Below are positions 25,422 to 34,952 of a stretch of 64,000 nucleotides of DNA, piece after piece. Location: contig CAJXGN010000003.1 in the NCBI GenBank assembly GCA_913053875.1, positions 248,001 through 312,000 of the forward strand. The letters are read 5' to 3'. The stretch's first letter is position 1; the number at the start of each line of letters is the position of its first letter. The DNA comes from an uncultured Agromyces sp. Lineage in GTDB: Bacteria; Actinomycetota; Actinomycetes; Actinomycetales; Microbacteriaceae. The translations under genes were made by a program, and so were the position numbers. The notes below the pieces were generated by a model. It was not told where the DNA came from and did not search any database. It worked only from the letters and a program-made list of their open reading frames with translations.

Positions 25422-26089
25422 CAGGACTCGCGGCCGGGGCCGTCGACGCCGCCGGTGCACAGCGCACCCGGCTCGGGCACGAGGTCGCTGCGCCAGTACT
25501 CCTCGAGGTACTCCTCGATGCGCTCGTCATCGGCCGACTCGACCTGCAGCTGCGTGTTCCAGCCGCTCAGCACGATGGGGGAGGGCAGGCCCTCGAAGGG
25601 CGACAGGATGACGTAGCTCGACGGCAGCTTCGCGCGCAGCGCGGAGAGCTCGTCGCCGGAGAGCGACGGGTCGTAGGTGACCCAGATCGCGCCGTGCTCC
25701 ATCGAGTGCACGGCGTTCTCGCTCGGCACCTGCTCGGTGTAGACGCCGCAGTTCAGCCATGCGGGGTTGTGCTCGCCGCCGGCGGGCGGGGTCTGCGGGT
25801 AGTCGACCACGCCCTCGACGTGCAGCGAGGAGTTCTCGAAGGTCTGCACGCCCTCGACCTCGGCGCCCGACCCGCCCGCGGTGTAGTTCGCGGCCTGGGG
25901 CGTGAGCACGATCGAGACGATGATCACCGCGACCACGACGACGGCGCCTGCGATCGCGGCGCCGATGCCGATGCGCTTGTTGCGCTTCTGGCGGGCCTGC
26001 TCGCGCTTGTAGGCCTCGAGCTTCTTCGCTCGCTGCTCGGCGCGCTGCTGCTTGACGGTCGGCTTCTTGCCGGGCGGGGTCGCACTCAC
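25421..26089 (-). CDS. DUF3105 family membrane-anchored protein
   Basis: A 222-residue protein. A Lys/Gln/Arg-rich cytoplasmic stretch (8-40, helical) precedes a membrane segment (41-63); the outer domain contains PPAGGEHNPAWLNCGVY, ENAVHSMEHGAIWVTYDP and a final Cys, conserved in DUF3105. His107, His128 and His132 may bind metal. The GTG at 26089 follows GAGAGAGG; an ATG 36 bases upstream is possible. First gene of a two-gene unit with DUF305. Confidence 0.88.
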   Translation of the reverse strand: MSATPPGKKPTVKQQRAEQRAKKLEAYKREQARQKRNKRIGIGAAIAGAVVVVAVIIVSIVLTPQAANYTAGGSGAEVEGVQTFENSSLHVEGVVDYPQTPPAGGEHNPAWLNCGVYTEQVPSENAVHSMEHGAIWVTYDPSLSGDELSALRAKLPSSYVILSPFEGLPSPIVLSGWNTQLQVESADDERIEEYLEEYWRSDLVPEPGALCTGGVDGPGRES

Positions 26090-26203
26090 GGGTGTGCCTC
26101 TCTCGAACCTGGGGGGTTGCTCCATTCGAACGTATCGGACCGGCGGATCTCTTCCCAGAGGCGGCATCCGCAGTGCATTCACAGGGGCGGGTGGGGCGAG
26201 CGG

Positions 26204-26233
26204 ATGACACGTGCCGATCCGTGCCGCTAGAGT
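26204..26233 (+). promoter_or_regulatory. Promoter of the cbs leader
   Basis: ATGACA (26204-26209), 18 bases, TAGAGT (26228-26233). The -10 ends seven bases before GTG at 26241, so transcription should begin at the first base of the leader-peptide start codon. Confidence 0.6.
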
Positions 26234-26240
26234 CGTAGCC

Positions 26241-26267
26241 GTGATCCCTTCGCTGTGTTGTCGCTGA
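26241..26267 (+). CDS. Leaderless cysteine-containing leader peptide (M-I-P-S-L-C-C-R)
   Basis: GTG ATC CCT TCG CTG TGT TGT CGC TGA encodes eight residues with adjacent Cys6-Cys7, using TGT twice although TGC is the usual Cys codon in this genome's genes. It is placed as a leaderless frame behind TAGAGT and lies 98 bases upstream of cbs, a cysteine/methionine gene. Leaderless poly-Cys short frames act as cysteine-responsive attenuators in mycobacteria; the same role is inferred here. Confidence 0.65.
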   Translation: MIPSLCCR

Positions 26268-26353
26268 ACGTCGCTCATCCCGCCGGTCTCCCGGCATGAC
26301 CGATCGCTCGCCGCATCCGGCCCGCGCCTCCGCAGCGCCCGGCGAGCAGACGT
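26268..26353 (+). promoter_or_regulatory. Foldable attenuator region between leader peptide and cbs
   Basis: ACGTCGCTC (26268-26276), right after the leader stop, can pair with GAGC-a-GACGT (26344-26353), which abuts the cbs ribosome site GAAGGA (26354-26359). The same 3' arm can instead pair as CGGCGAGC (26340-26347) with GCTCGCCG (26306-26313). GCCGG-TCTC-CCGGC (26282-26295) is a third helix. A ribosome stalled at the Cys codons would cover 26268-26276 and switch the fold. Read by eye, not energy-modelled. Confidence 0.55.
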
Positions 26354-26365
26354 GAAGGACAACGA

Positions 26366-27730
<1,365 letters not shown>

Positions 27731-27828
27731 AGACGTCAGTTTTCAGGAACGAGACGCGTCCAGGCATCCGAACCAGGCGCACATTCAGCCCACAGACTTG
27801 ATCCGACCCCGATTCGAGGAACATCACC

Positions 27829-28989
27829 ATGACCACTCCTGAAAAGCGCCTCGGCTTCGCCACGCGCGCGGTGCACGCCGGCCAGGCGTTCGACCCCACG
27901 ACCGGCGCGGTGATCCCGCCCGTGCACCTCACCTCGACCTACGTGCAGGACGGCATCGGCGGCCTCCGCGGCGGCTACGAGTACTCGCGCGGCGGCAACC
28001 CCACGCGCACCGCGCTCGAGACCCAGCTCGCCGCGCTCGAGGGCGGCACGCACGGCCTCAGCTTCGCGTCGGGCCTCGCCGCCGAGGACGCCCTGCTGCG
28101 CGCGGTGCTCGCGCCCGGCGACCACGTCGTCATCGGCAACGACGTCTACGGCGGCACGCACCGCCTCATCAACCGCATCCACGGTGCCTGGGGCATCCGC
28201 CACTCGACCGTCGACACCAGCGACCTCGACGCGGTTCGCGCCGCGATCGAGCCGGCCACGAAGGTGCTCTGGGTCGAGACCCCGTCGAACCCGCTCATGA
28301 AGATCTCGGACGTCGCGGCCCTCGTCGCACTCGGCCACGAGGCCGGCACGCTCGTCGTGGTCGACAACACGTTCGCCTCGCCCGCGCTGCAGCAGCCGCT
28401 CGCGCTCGGCGCCGACGTCGTCGTGCATTCGACGACCAAGTACCTCGGCGGCCACTCCGACGTGGTCGGCGGCGCCCTCATCACGAGCGACGACGAGCTC
28501 GAGCAGCAGGTGCGGTTCATCCAGTTCGCGGCGGGCGCGGTGTCGGCCCCGTTCGACGCGTTCCTCACCAGCCGCGGCATCAAGACACTGGCATTGCGGA
28601 TGCGGCAGCACTCGGCCTCCGCGCAGCAGATCGCCGAGTCCGTGCTCGACCACCCCGCGCTCACCCGGGTGCTGTACCCGGGGCTGCCGTCGCACCCGGG
28701 CCACGCGCTCGCCGCGTCGCAGATGTCGGGCTTCGGCGGCATGCTCACGCTCGACTTCGCGGGCGGCGCTGCCGCCGCGCGTCGCTTCGCCGAGACGACG
28801 TCGCTGTTCCAGCTCGCCGAGTCGCTCGGCGGCGTCGAGTCGCTCGTCAACTACCCGTCCGAGATGACCCACGCGTCCGTCAAGGGCACCCCCGCCGAGG
28901 TGCCCGAGTCGATCGTGCGCCTGTCGGTCGGCGTCGAGGAGACCGCGGACCTGGTCGCCGACGTCGTCGACGCGCTCGACCGGCTGTAG
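27829..28989 (+). CDS. metB: Cystathionine gamma-synthase (Cys/Met metabolism PLP family)
   Basis: A 386-residue PLP enzyme with Lys204 in HSTTKYLGGHSD, Tyr/Arg substrate-phosphate residues in YEYSRGGNPTR and Asp179 in VVVDNTFASP. The family includes cystathionine gamma-synthase and gamma-lyase; actinobacterial members next to cbs often work in either direction, so it may make cystathionine for methionine or split it to cysteine. GAGGAA precedes the ATG. The 98-bp gap after cbs contains no strong terminator. Confidence 0.88.
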   Translation: MTTPEKRLGFATRAVHAGQAFDPTTGAVIPPVHLTSTYVQDGIGGLRGGYEYSRGGNPTRTALETQLAALEGGTHGLSFASGLAAEDALLRAVLAPGDHVVIGNDVYGGTHRLINRIHGAWGIRHSTVDTSDLDAVRAAIEPATKVLWVETPSNPLMKISDVAALVALGHEAGTLVVVDNTFASPALQQPLALGADVVVHSTTKYLGGHSDVVGGALITSDDELEQQVRFIQFAAGAVSAPFDAFLTSRGIKTLALRMRQHSASAQQIAESVLDHPALTRVLYPGLPSHPGHALAASQMSGFGGMLTLDFAGGAAAARRFAETTSLFQLAESLGGVESLVNYPSEMTHASVKGTPAEVPESIVRLSVGVEETADLVADVVDALDRL

Positions 28990-29102
28990 CGCGGGCGCGG
29001 CGCCGCGGCGCGGCATCCGCTCGACCCTGCCTCGCCCTGCCCGGGCCGGGCCGTCGGCGCCAGCCTCTGGCGGGTCGCGTGCCGGTGCGGTATGACGGTC
29101 AC

Positions 29103-29762
29103 ATGAGGGAAGATGCGGTCACCCGCTGGGTGGAGCGGTACCGACGGGCGTGGCTGTCGAACGACCCGGGCGATATCCGCGCGCTCTTCACCGAGCACGC
29201 GGAGTACACGAACACGCCGGGCACCGAGCCGTACCGCGGGCACGACGAGATCGTGTCGTGGTGGCTGGAGGAGGCCGACGGCCCCGACGAGACCACGTTC
29301 ACGTGGGAACCGCTGCTCGTGGGCGACACCCGCGCGATCATCGAGGGACGCACGGTCTACCGGGGCTCGACCGCGTACCGCAACCTCTGGGTGATCGACC
29401 TGGCGCCCGATGGGCGCGCCACCGCGTTCACCGAGTGGTGGGTCGAGGAGGAGGCCGACGACCTCGAGTTCGGGCAGGACGACGCGGACGACGGGTTCGA
29501 CGACGACGACGAGGACGCCGGCGACGCCGACGCGGACGAGGACGCCGACGAGGACGAGTCGGACGATTTCAGCGACGACACCGACGACCTCGACGACGAC
29601 GAGTACGACTGGGACGATGACGACGAGGAGGAGTCGGCCGAGGACGACGCCGAGGACGACGCCGAGGACGACTTCGACGACGACCTCGACTACGACTACG
29701 ACGACGACGTGGACGTCGACATCGACGGGGAGGACGCGCCGGACCCGGACGCCTCGCGCTGA
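29103..29762 (+). CDS. SnoaL/NTF2-like protein with a very acidic C-terminal tail
   Basis: A 219-residue protein. Residues 1-118 are a SnoaL-like NTF2 fold (VTRWVERYRRAWLSNDPGDI, TAYRNLWVIDLAPDGRA, FTEWWVEEE). The remaining about 100 residues are almost entirely Asp and Glu with a few Ala, Tyr and Phe, giving a strongly negative, disordered tail. The coding DNA there is a GAC/GAG-dominated near-repeat. The ATG at 29103 lies six bases after TATGAC. Tail may bind cations, basic proteins or keep the protein soluble. Function unknown. Confidence 0.75.
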   Translation: MREDAVTRWVERYRRAWLSNDPGDIRALFTEHAEYTNTPGTEPYRGHDEIVSWWLEEADGPDETTFTWEPLLVGDTRAIIEGRTVYRGSTAYRNLWVIDLAPDGRATAFTEWWVEEEADDLEFGQDDADDGFDDDDEDAGDADADEDADEDESDDFSDDTDDLDDDEYDWDDDDEEESAEDDAEDDAEDDFDDDLDYDYDDDVDVDIDGEDAPDPDASR

Positions 29763-29785
29763 CGGGAGTCGGGGAGGATGGAGAC

Positions 29786-30616
29786 ATGACCGCTCCCCTG
29801 CGCGCGTTGAACGACGGCAACTCCCTCCCGCAGCTCGGCCTCGGCACCTACCAGCTGAACGACGGCGAGGGCGTGGCCGCGATGGTCGCCGCACTCGAGT
29901 CGGGCTACCGCATGCTCGACACCGCGGTGAACTACGGCAACGAGGAGGCGGTGGGCGAGGCGCTGCACCGATCGGGGGTCGATCGCAGCGACGTCGCGGT
30001 CACCTCGAAGCTGCCGGGCCGCGACCACGGGTTCGACGAGACGCTCGCGAGCATCGAGGGGTCGCTCGAGCGGCTCGGCCTCGACTGGATCGACCTGCAC
30101 CTCATCCACTGGCCCAACCCGAGCGTCGACAGGTACGTCGACGCGTGGCGGGCCATGATCAAGGCGCGCGAGCGTGGCATGGTGCGCTCGATCGGTGTCT
30201 CGAACTTCACCATCGGGCACCTGACCCGCCTCATCGACGAGACGGGCGTCGTGCCGGCGGTCAACCAGGTCGAACTGCACCCGTACTTCCCGCAGGGCGA
30301 GCAGCGGGCGTTCCACGCCGAGCAGGGCATCGTGACCGAGAGCTGGAGCCCGCTCGCGCGCCGTACCGAGCTGCTGTCCGAGCCGGTCGTGACGGAGATC
30401 GCCTCCGCGCACGGGCGCACCGCGACGCAGGTGGTGCTGCGCTGGCACGTGCAGCTGGGGTCGATCCCGATTCCGAAGTCGTCGGATGCCTCGCGGCAGC
30501 GCGAGAACCTCGACGTGTTCGACTTCACGCTGGCGCAGGACGAGGTCGACGCGATCTCGGGGCTCGAGCGCGGCCGGCTGTGGGACGGCGACCCGGAGAC
30601 GCACGAGGAGATGTAG
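29786..30616 (+). CDS. Aldo/keto reductase (AKR5-like)
   Basis: A 276-residue TIM-barrel reductase with the full tetrad Asp45, Tyr50, Lys75 and His108 (MLDTAVNYGNE, VTSKLPG, LIHWPNP) and the NADPH-binding segment IPIPKSSDASRQREN. Related enzymes reduce 2,5-diketo-D-gluconate, methylglyoxal and other aldehydes. GGGGAGG precedes the ATG. It is monocistronic and lies upstream of the arabinose genes but beyond a palindrome block. Confidence 0.92.
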   Translation: MTAPLRALNDGNSLPQLGLGTYQLNDGEGVAAMVAALESGYRMLDTAVNYGNEEAVGEALHRSGVDRSDVAVTSKLPGRDHGFDETLASIEGSLERLGLDWIDLHLIHWPNPSVDRYVDAWRAMIKARERGMVRSIGVSNFTIGHLTRLIDETGVVPAVNQVELHPYFPQGEQRAFHAEQGIVTESWSPLARRTELLSEPVVTEIASAHGRTATQVVLRWHVQLGSIPIPKSSDASRQRENLDVFDFTLAQDEVDAISGLERGRLWDGDPETHEEM

Positions 30617-30704
30617 GCGCGGGGGCGCCGTGGCGCCCCATGCGCGCGCCCCGCGCGCTCGTCCGCCCCGCGCCGCGCCGCCTCGCCCGCGCCCCACGGT
30701 GGTG

Positions 30705-30764
30705 GACGACCGTTCGTCGGTTCGCCGACCGAACGTTCGGTCGGCCAGCTGACGAACGGTCGTC
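30705..30764. repeat. Nested palindrome block upstream of the arabinose operon
   Basis: Outer arms GACGACCGTTCGTC (30705-30718) and GACGAACGGTCGTC (30751-30764) are perfect 14-bp complements. Centred between them is a perfect 22-bp palindrome (30724-30745) with half-site GCCGACCGAAC. The three share the core ACCGWWCG, which looks like a set of TetR-type operators or a cruciform-forming terminator after the aldo/keto reductase gene. Confidence 0.6.
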
Positions 30765-30792
30765 GACCGCGACGACGACGCGTCCGATGGTG

Positions 30793-30840
30793 TTGCCCGG
30801 CGCGATCGTGAGCGCTAACGTGGGTTCCGTTAGCGCTCAC
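30793..30840 (+). promoter_or_regulatory. Arabinose operon promoter with tandem LacI operators
   Basis: TTGCCC (30793-30798), 17 bases, TAACGT (30816-30821). GTGAGCGCTAAC (30808-30819) covers the -10 and GTTAGCGCTCAC (30829-30840) covers the start region; they are exact inverted copies, 21 bp centre to centre, two helical turns. Each is itself close to a palindrome. The LacI-type AraR encoded at the end of the operon is the likely repressor. Confidence 0.75.
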
Positions 30841-30881
30841 GGAATGACGCGCAGCGCACGACCGACGTCGAAGGAGACCGC

Positions 30882-31610
30882 ATGGCCCCGCCCGCGCCCC
30901 AGTACCCCGAGTTCGGGCCCGAGGTCGAGGCATCCATCGCCGCGGTGCGGGAGGACGTCGCGCGGCTGCACGGCGAGCTCACCCGCTACGGGCTCGTGAT
31001 CTGGACGGGCGGCAACGTGTCGGGCCGCGTGCCCGGCGCCGACCTGTTCGTGATCAAGCCGTCGGGCGTCTCGTACGACGACCTCGCGCCCGACAACATG
31101 ATCCTCTGCGACCTCGACGGCGACGTGGTGCCGGGCAGCGCCGGCTCGGAGCGCAACCCGTCGAGCGACACCGCCGCGCACGCCTACGTCTACCGGCACA
31201 TGCCCGAGGTCGGCGGCGTCGTGCACACTCACTCGACGTTCGCGGTCGCGTGGGCGGCGCGCGGCGAGGAGATCCCGTGCGTGATCACGGGCATGGCCGA
31301 CGAGTTCGGCGGGCCGATCCCGGTTGGGCCGTTCGCGATCATCGGCGACGACTCGATCGGCCGCGGCATCGTCGAGACGCTCACCGGGCACCGCTCGCGC
31401 GCCGTGCTCATGCAGAACCACGGCCCGTTCACGATCGGCGTGAACGCGAAGGACGCCGTGAAGGCGGCGGTGATGGTCGAGGATGCCGCGCGCAGCGTGC
31501 ACTACGCCCGCGAGGCGGGGCCGCTCATCCCCATTTCGCAGGAGCAGATCGACGCGCTGTACGCGCGCTACCAGAACGTGTACGGCCAGGGCGGGGACGC
31601 ACGGCGATGA
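30882..31610 (+). CDS. araD: L-ribulose-5-phosphate 4-epimerase
   Basis: A 242-residue class II aldolase-fold epimerase: TGGNVSGRVPGADLFVIKPS binds the phosphate, VVHTHSTFA supplies two zinc His, and MQNHGPFTIG the third. It converts L-ribulose 5-phosphate to D-xylulose 5-phosphate, the last step of arabinose use. AAGGAG lies upstream of the ATG. First gene of araD-araB-araA-araR and overlapping araB by four bases. Confidence 0.95.
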   Translation: MAPPAPQYPEFGPEVEASIAAVREDVARLHGELTRYGLVIWTGGNVSGRVPGADLFVIKPSGVSYDDLAPDNMILCDLDGDVVPGSAGSERNPSSDTAAHAYVYRHMPEVGGVVHTHSTFAVAWAARGEEIPCVITGMADEFGGPIPVGPFAIIGDDSIGRGIVETLTGHRSRAVLMQNHGPFTIGVNAKDAVKAAVMVEDAARSVHYAREAGPLIPISQEQIDALYARYQNVYGQGGDARR

Positions 31611-33277
31611 GCGCGACGCAGATCGCGGCGCAGATCACCGAGGGGCGCACCGCGCTCGGCATCGAGTTCGGCTCGACCCGAATCAAGGCGTGCCTCATCG
31701 GCGACGACCCGACCGACGTGCTCGCCGTCGGCAGCCACGAGTGGGAGAACGCCTTCGTCGACCGCACCTGGACCTACGCGCTCGACGACGTCTGGGCGGG
31801 CCTCCAGGCCGCGTACGCCGACCTCGTCGCCGACGCCGTGCGCCGCCACGGCGTCGCGCCCACCACGTTCGGCGCCATCGGCGTCTCGGCCATGATGCAC
31901 GGCTACCTCGCGTTCGACGCCGCGGGCGAGCAGCTCGTGCCGTTCCGCACCTGGCGCAACACCTCGACCGGGCCGGCCGCGGCCGAGCTCAGCGAGCGCT
32001 TCGGCCTGAACATCCCGCTGCGCTGGTCGATCGCGCACCTGCACCAGGCCGTGCTCGACGACGAGCCGCACGTGCCCGAGCTCGCGTCGATCACGACCCT
32101 CGCCGGGTACGTGCACCGCCGGCTCACCGGCCGCGACGTACTCGGGGTGGGGGACGCCTCGGGCATGTTCCCGATCGACTCGGCGACGGGCACCTACGAT
32201 GCGGCGCTCGTCGCCTCGTACGACGAGCTGGTCGCCGAGCGCGCGCCGGGGCTGCAGGTCGCGGAGCTGCTGCCGACCGTGCTGCCCGCTGGCGCGGACG
32301 CCGGGTCGCTCACGCCCGAGGGCGCCGCGCTGCTCGACCCGAGCGGTGCGCTGCAGCCGGGCATCCCGCTCTGCCCGCCCGAGGGCGACGCCGGCACCGG
32401 CATGGTCGCGACGAACTCGGTCGCGCCGCGTACCGGCAACGTGAGCGCCGGCACGAGCATCTTCGCCATGGTCGTGCTCGAGGGCGCGCTCGCCTCGGCG
32501 CACGAGGAGCTCGACCTCGTCACCACGCCCGCGGGCGACCCGGTCGCCATGGTGCACTGCAACAACGGCGCCAGTGAGCTGGCCGCGTGGGTCGGCGTGT
32601 TCGAGCGGTTCGCCGAGGCGGCCGGCCAGCCGGTGTCGACGGATGCCGCGTTCCAGGCGCTCTTCCGCGAGGCGCTCTCCGGGGCGGCGGATGCCGGCGG
32701 CGTCATCGCGTACAACCAGCTCGCGGGCGAGCCGATCGCGGGGCTGGCCGAGGGCCGCCCCATGGTCGTGCGCACGCCCGACAGCGACCTCACGCTCGGC
32801 AACCTCATGCGCGCCCAGCTCTACGGCGTGTACGGCACGCTCGCGCTCGGCATGCGCGTGCTCGCGGCCGAGGGCGTCGCCATCGACCGCATGTTCGGCC
32901 ACGGCGGCATCTTCCGCACGGCCGGCGTCGCGCAGCGCTTCCTCGCCGGGGCGCTCGACGCGCCGGTCGCGGTCGGCGAGACCGCGGCCGAGGGCGGGGC
33001 GTGGGGCATCGCGGTGCTCGCGCGGTATGCGACCGAGGCATCCGACGCAGGAGCATCCGCTTCGGGGGCACCCGACGCAGGGGTATCCGCTTCGGGGGCA
33101 TCCGCCGTAGGAGCATCCGCCCTCGATCTCGCCGCCTGGCTCGACGAGCGCGTCTTCGCGGACGCCGATGTCGAGACCGTCGCACCCGACCCGGCCGACG
33201 TCGCCGGGTTCGCCGCCTACCTCGACCGCTACCGCGCCGGCCTCGCCGCCGAGTCCGCCGCCGTGGAGGCGCTCTGA
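31607..33277 (+). CDS. araB: L-ribulokinase-like FGGY carbohydrate kinase
   Basis: A 556-residue kinase starting at ATGA within the araD stop. FGGY signatures include GIEFGSTRIKACLIG (phosphate 1), SAMMHGYLAFD, TGNVSAGTSIFAMV and the C-terminal MFGHGGIFRTAGVAQRFLAG. Position between araD and araA indicates ribulokinase, though the sequence is nearer XylB-like kinases than classical AraB. Residues about 478-505 are an ASxxG pentapeptide repeat, inserted in a loop before the last helices; see the repeat entry. It phosphorylates L-ribulose with ATP. Confidence 0.88.
   Translation: MSATQIAAQITEGRTALGIEFGSTRIKACLIGDDPTDVLAVGSHEWENAFVDRTWTYALDDVWAGLQAAYADLVADAVRRHGVAPTTFGAIGVSAMMHGYLAFDAAGEQLVPFRTWRNTSTGPAAAELSERFGLNIPLRWSIAHLHQAVLDDEPHVPELASITTLAGYVHRRLTGRDVLGVGDASGMFPIDSATGTYDAALVASYDELVAERAPGLQVAELLPTVLPAGADAGSLTPEGAALLDPSGALQPGIPLCPPEGDAGTGMVATNSVAPRTGNVSAGTSIFAMVVLEGALASAHEELDLVTTPAGDPVAMVHCNNGASELAAWVGVFERFAEAAGQPVSTDAAFQALFREALSGAADAGGVIAYNQLAGEPIAGLAEGRPMVVRTPDSDLTLGNLMRAQLYGVYGTLALGMRVLAAEGVAIDRMFGHGGIFRTAGVAQRFLAGALDAPVAVGETAAEGGAWGIAVLARYATEASDAGASASGAPDAGVSASGASAVGASALDLAAWLDERVFADADVETVAPDPADVAGFAAYLDRYRAGLAAESAAVEAL
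33038..33121 (+). repeat. 15-bp coding minisatellite in araB
   Basis: Five units of 15 bp (33038, 33053, 33068, 33083, 33098) and a partial sixth, built on GCATCCGACGCAGGA and GCATCCGCTTCGGGG alternating, so a 30-bp higher-order period. They encode ASDAG, ASASG, APDAG, VSASG, ASAVG. In-frame slippage would change the loop length without breaking the kinase. Confidence 0.8.
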
Positions 33278-33341
33278 CCCGGGGCGGATGCGCTGCGGCA
33301 TCCGCAAGCCCCGTCGCATCCGTCCCGCCCTTCTCGCACCC

Positions 33342-33393
33342 GACCCGCACCACCTGACCCGCACCACCTGACCCGCACCACCTGACCCGCACC
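33342..33393 (+). repeat. 14-bp tandem repeat between araB and araA
   Basis: GACCCGCACCACCT is repeated exactly at 33342, 33356 and 33370, with a 10-base partial copy at 33384. It lies in the 133-bp spacer, ending 9 bases before the araA ribosome site AAGGAG. Copy number could change spacer length or RNA folding. Confidence 0.85.
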
Positions 33394-33410
33394 GCCCGCA
33401 AGGAGACATC

Positions 33411-34934
33411 ATGACCCGCACGCCGCTCACCACCTCGCTCGACGCGTACGAGGTGTGGTTCGTCACCGGCAGCCAGCACCTCTACGGGCCCGAGACGCTC
33501 GAGCAGGTCGCACAGCAGTCGCGGCAGGTCGCCGAGACGCTTGGCGAGGCATCCGCAGTGCCCGTTCGTGTCGTCTGGCTGCCCGTGCTCACCGACGCCG
33601 ACGCGATCAAGCGGGTCGCGCTCGAGGCGAACGCCGCGCCGAACGTGATCGGCGTCGTCGCCTGGATGCACACGTTCAGCCCCGCCAAGATGTGGATCGC
33701 CGGGCTCGACGCGCTGCAGAAGCCGCTCGCGCACCTGCACACGCAGGCGAACGTCGAGCTGCCGTGGAGCGAGATCGACTTCGACTTCATGAACCTGAAC
33801 CAGGCGGCGCACGGCGACCGCGAGTTCGGGTACATCCAGACCCGGCTCGGCGTGCCGCGCACGACCATCGTCGGCCACGCGAGCGACCCGCGCGTGCAGC
33901 AGCGCTTCGCGACCTGGCAGCGCGCGGCGGCCGGGCTCGCCGCGTCACGGTCGCTGAAGCTCGCCCGGTTCGGCGACAACATGCGCTACGTCGCCGTGAC
34001 CGAGGGCGACAAGACCGAGGCCGAGCTGCGACTCGGCGTGCAGGTGAACACGTGGGGCGTGAACGAGCTGGCGGATGCCGTCGCGGCGGCGTCCTCGGCC
34101 GAGGTCGACGTGCTCGTCGCCGAGTACGAGGACCTCTACGACGTGGTGCCCGAGCTGCGGCGCGGCGGGGAGCGCCACCAGTCGCTGCGCGACGGCGCCG
34201 CGATCGAGCTCGGACTGCGGGCGTTCCTCGAGGAGGGCGGGTTCGGGGCGTTCACGACCTCGTTCGAAGACCTGGGGGCGCTGAAGCAGCTGCCCGGTCT
34301 CGCGGTGCAGCGGCTCATGGCCGAAGGCTACGGGTTCGGCGCCGAGGGCGACTGGAAGACCGCGATCCTCGTGCGCGTCGCGAACGTGATGGGCGCGGGG
34401 CTGTCCGGCGGTGCGTCGCTCATGGAGGACTACACCTACGACCTGACGCCCGGGCGCGAGCTGATCCTCGGCGCGCACATGCTCGAGGTGTCGCCGTCGC
34501 TCACCACGGCGAAGCCGTCGCTCGAGATCCACCCCCTCGGCATCGGCGGGAAGGAGGACCCGGTGCGCCTGGTCTTCACGGCCGACCCCGGGCCCGCCGT
34601 CGTGGTCGCGATGAGCGACATGCGCGACCGGTTCCGGCTCACCGCGAACGTGGTCGAGAACGTCGCCTTGCCTGCGCCGCTGCCGAAGCTGCCCGTCGGC
34701 CGTGCCGTCTGGAAGCCCACGCCCGACTTCGCGACGAGCGCCGCCGCGTGGCTCGCCGCCGGCGCCGCGCACCACACGGTCATGTCGACCGCGGTGGGCG
34801 TCGACGTGTTCCGCGACTTCGCGACCATGGCCGGCGTCGAGCTGCTCGTCATCGACGAGGAGACCACCCAGCGCGGATTCGAGCAGGAGGTGCGCTGGAA
34901 CCAGGCGTACTACCGGCTCGCACAGGGGCTGTAG
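33411..34934 (+). CDS. araA: L-arabinose isomerase
   Basis: A 507-residue enzyme of standard length. [18 protein letters not shown] is the family N-terminus; metal-binding Glu and His lie in [22 protein letters not shown] and [20 protein letters not shown] (given here in part). It converts L-arabinose to L-ribulose using manganese. AAGGAG is seven bases before the ATG. Third gene of the arabinose operon. Confidence 0.97.
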   Translation: MTRTPLTTSLDAYEVWFVTGSQHLYGPETLEQVAQQSRQVAETLGEASAVPVRVVWLPVLTDADAIKRVALEANAAPNVIGVVAWMHTFSPAKMWIAGLDALQKPLAHLHTQANVELPWSEIDFDFMNLNQAAHGDREFGYIQTRLGVPRTTIVGHASDPRVQQRFATWQRAAAGLAASRSLKLARFGDNMRYVAVTEGDKTEAELRLGVQVNTWGVNELADAVAAASSAEVDVLVAEYEDLYDVVPELRRGGERHQSLRDGAAIELGLRAFLEEGGFGAFTTSFEDLGALKQLPGLAVQRLMAEGYGFGAEGDWKTAILVRVANVMGAGLSGGASLMEDYTYDLTPGRELILGAHMLEVSPSLTTAKPSLEIHPLGIGGKEDPVRLVFTADPGPAVVVAMSDMRDRFRLTANVVENVALPAPLPKLPVGRAVWKPTPDFATSAAAWLAAGAAHHTVMSTAVGVDVFRDFATMAGVELLVIDEETTQRGFEQEVRWNQAYYRLAQGL

Positions 34935-34952
34935 GCGGGGGAACGGGGCGAC

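Noticed and set aside
26204-26365. SAM or other riboswitch before cbs
   Set aside because: I could not match any known riboswitch core, and the Cys-Cys frame with alternative helices explains the region better.
33342-33393. CRISPR array
   Set aside because: Units are contiguous 14-bp copies without spacers, and no cas gene is present.
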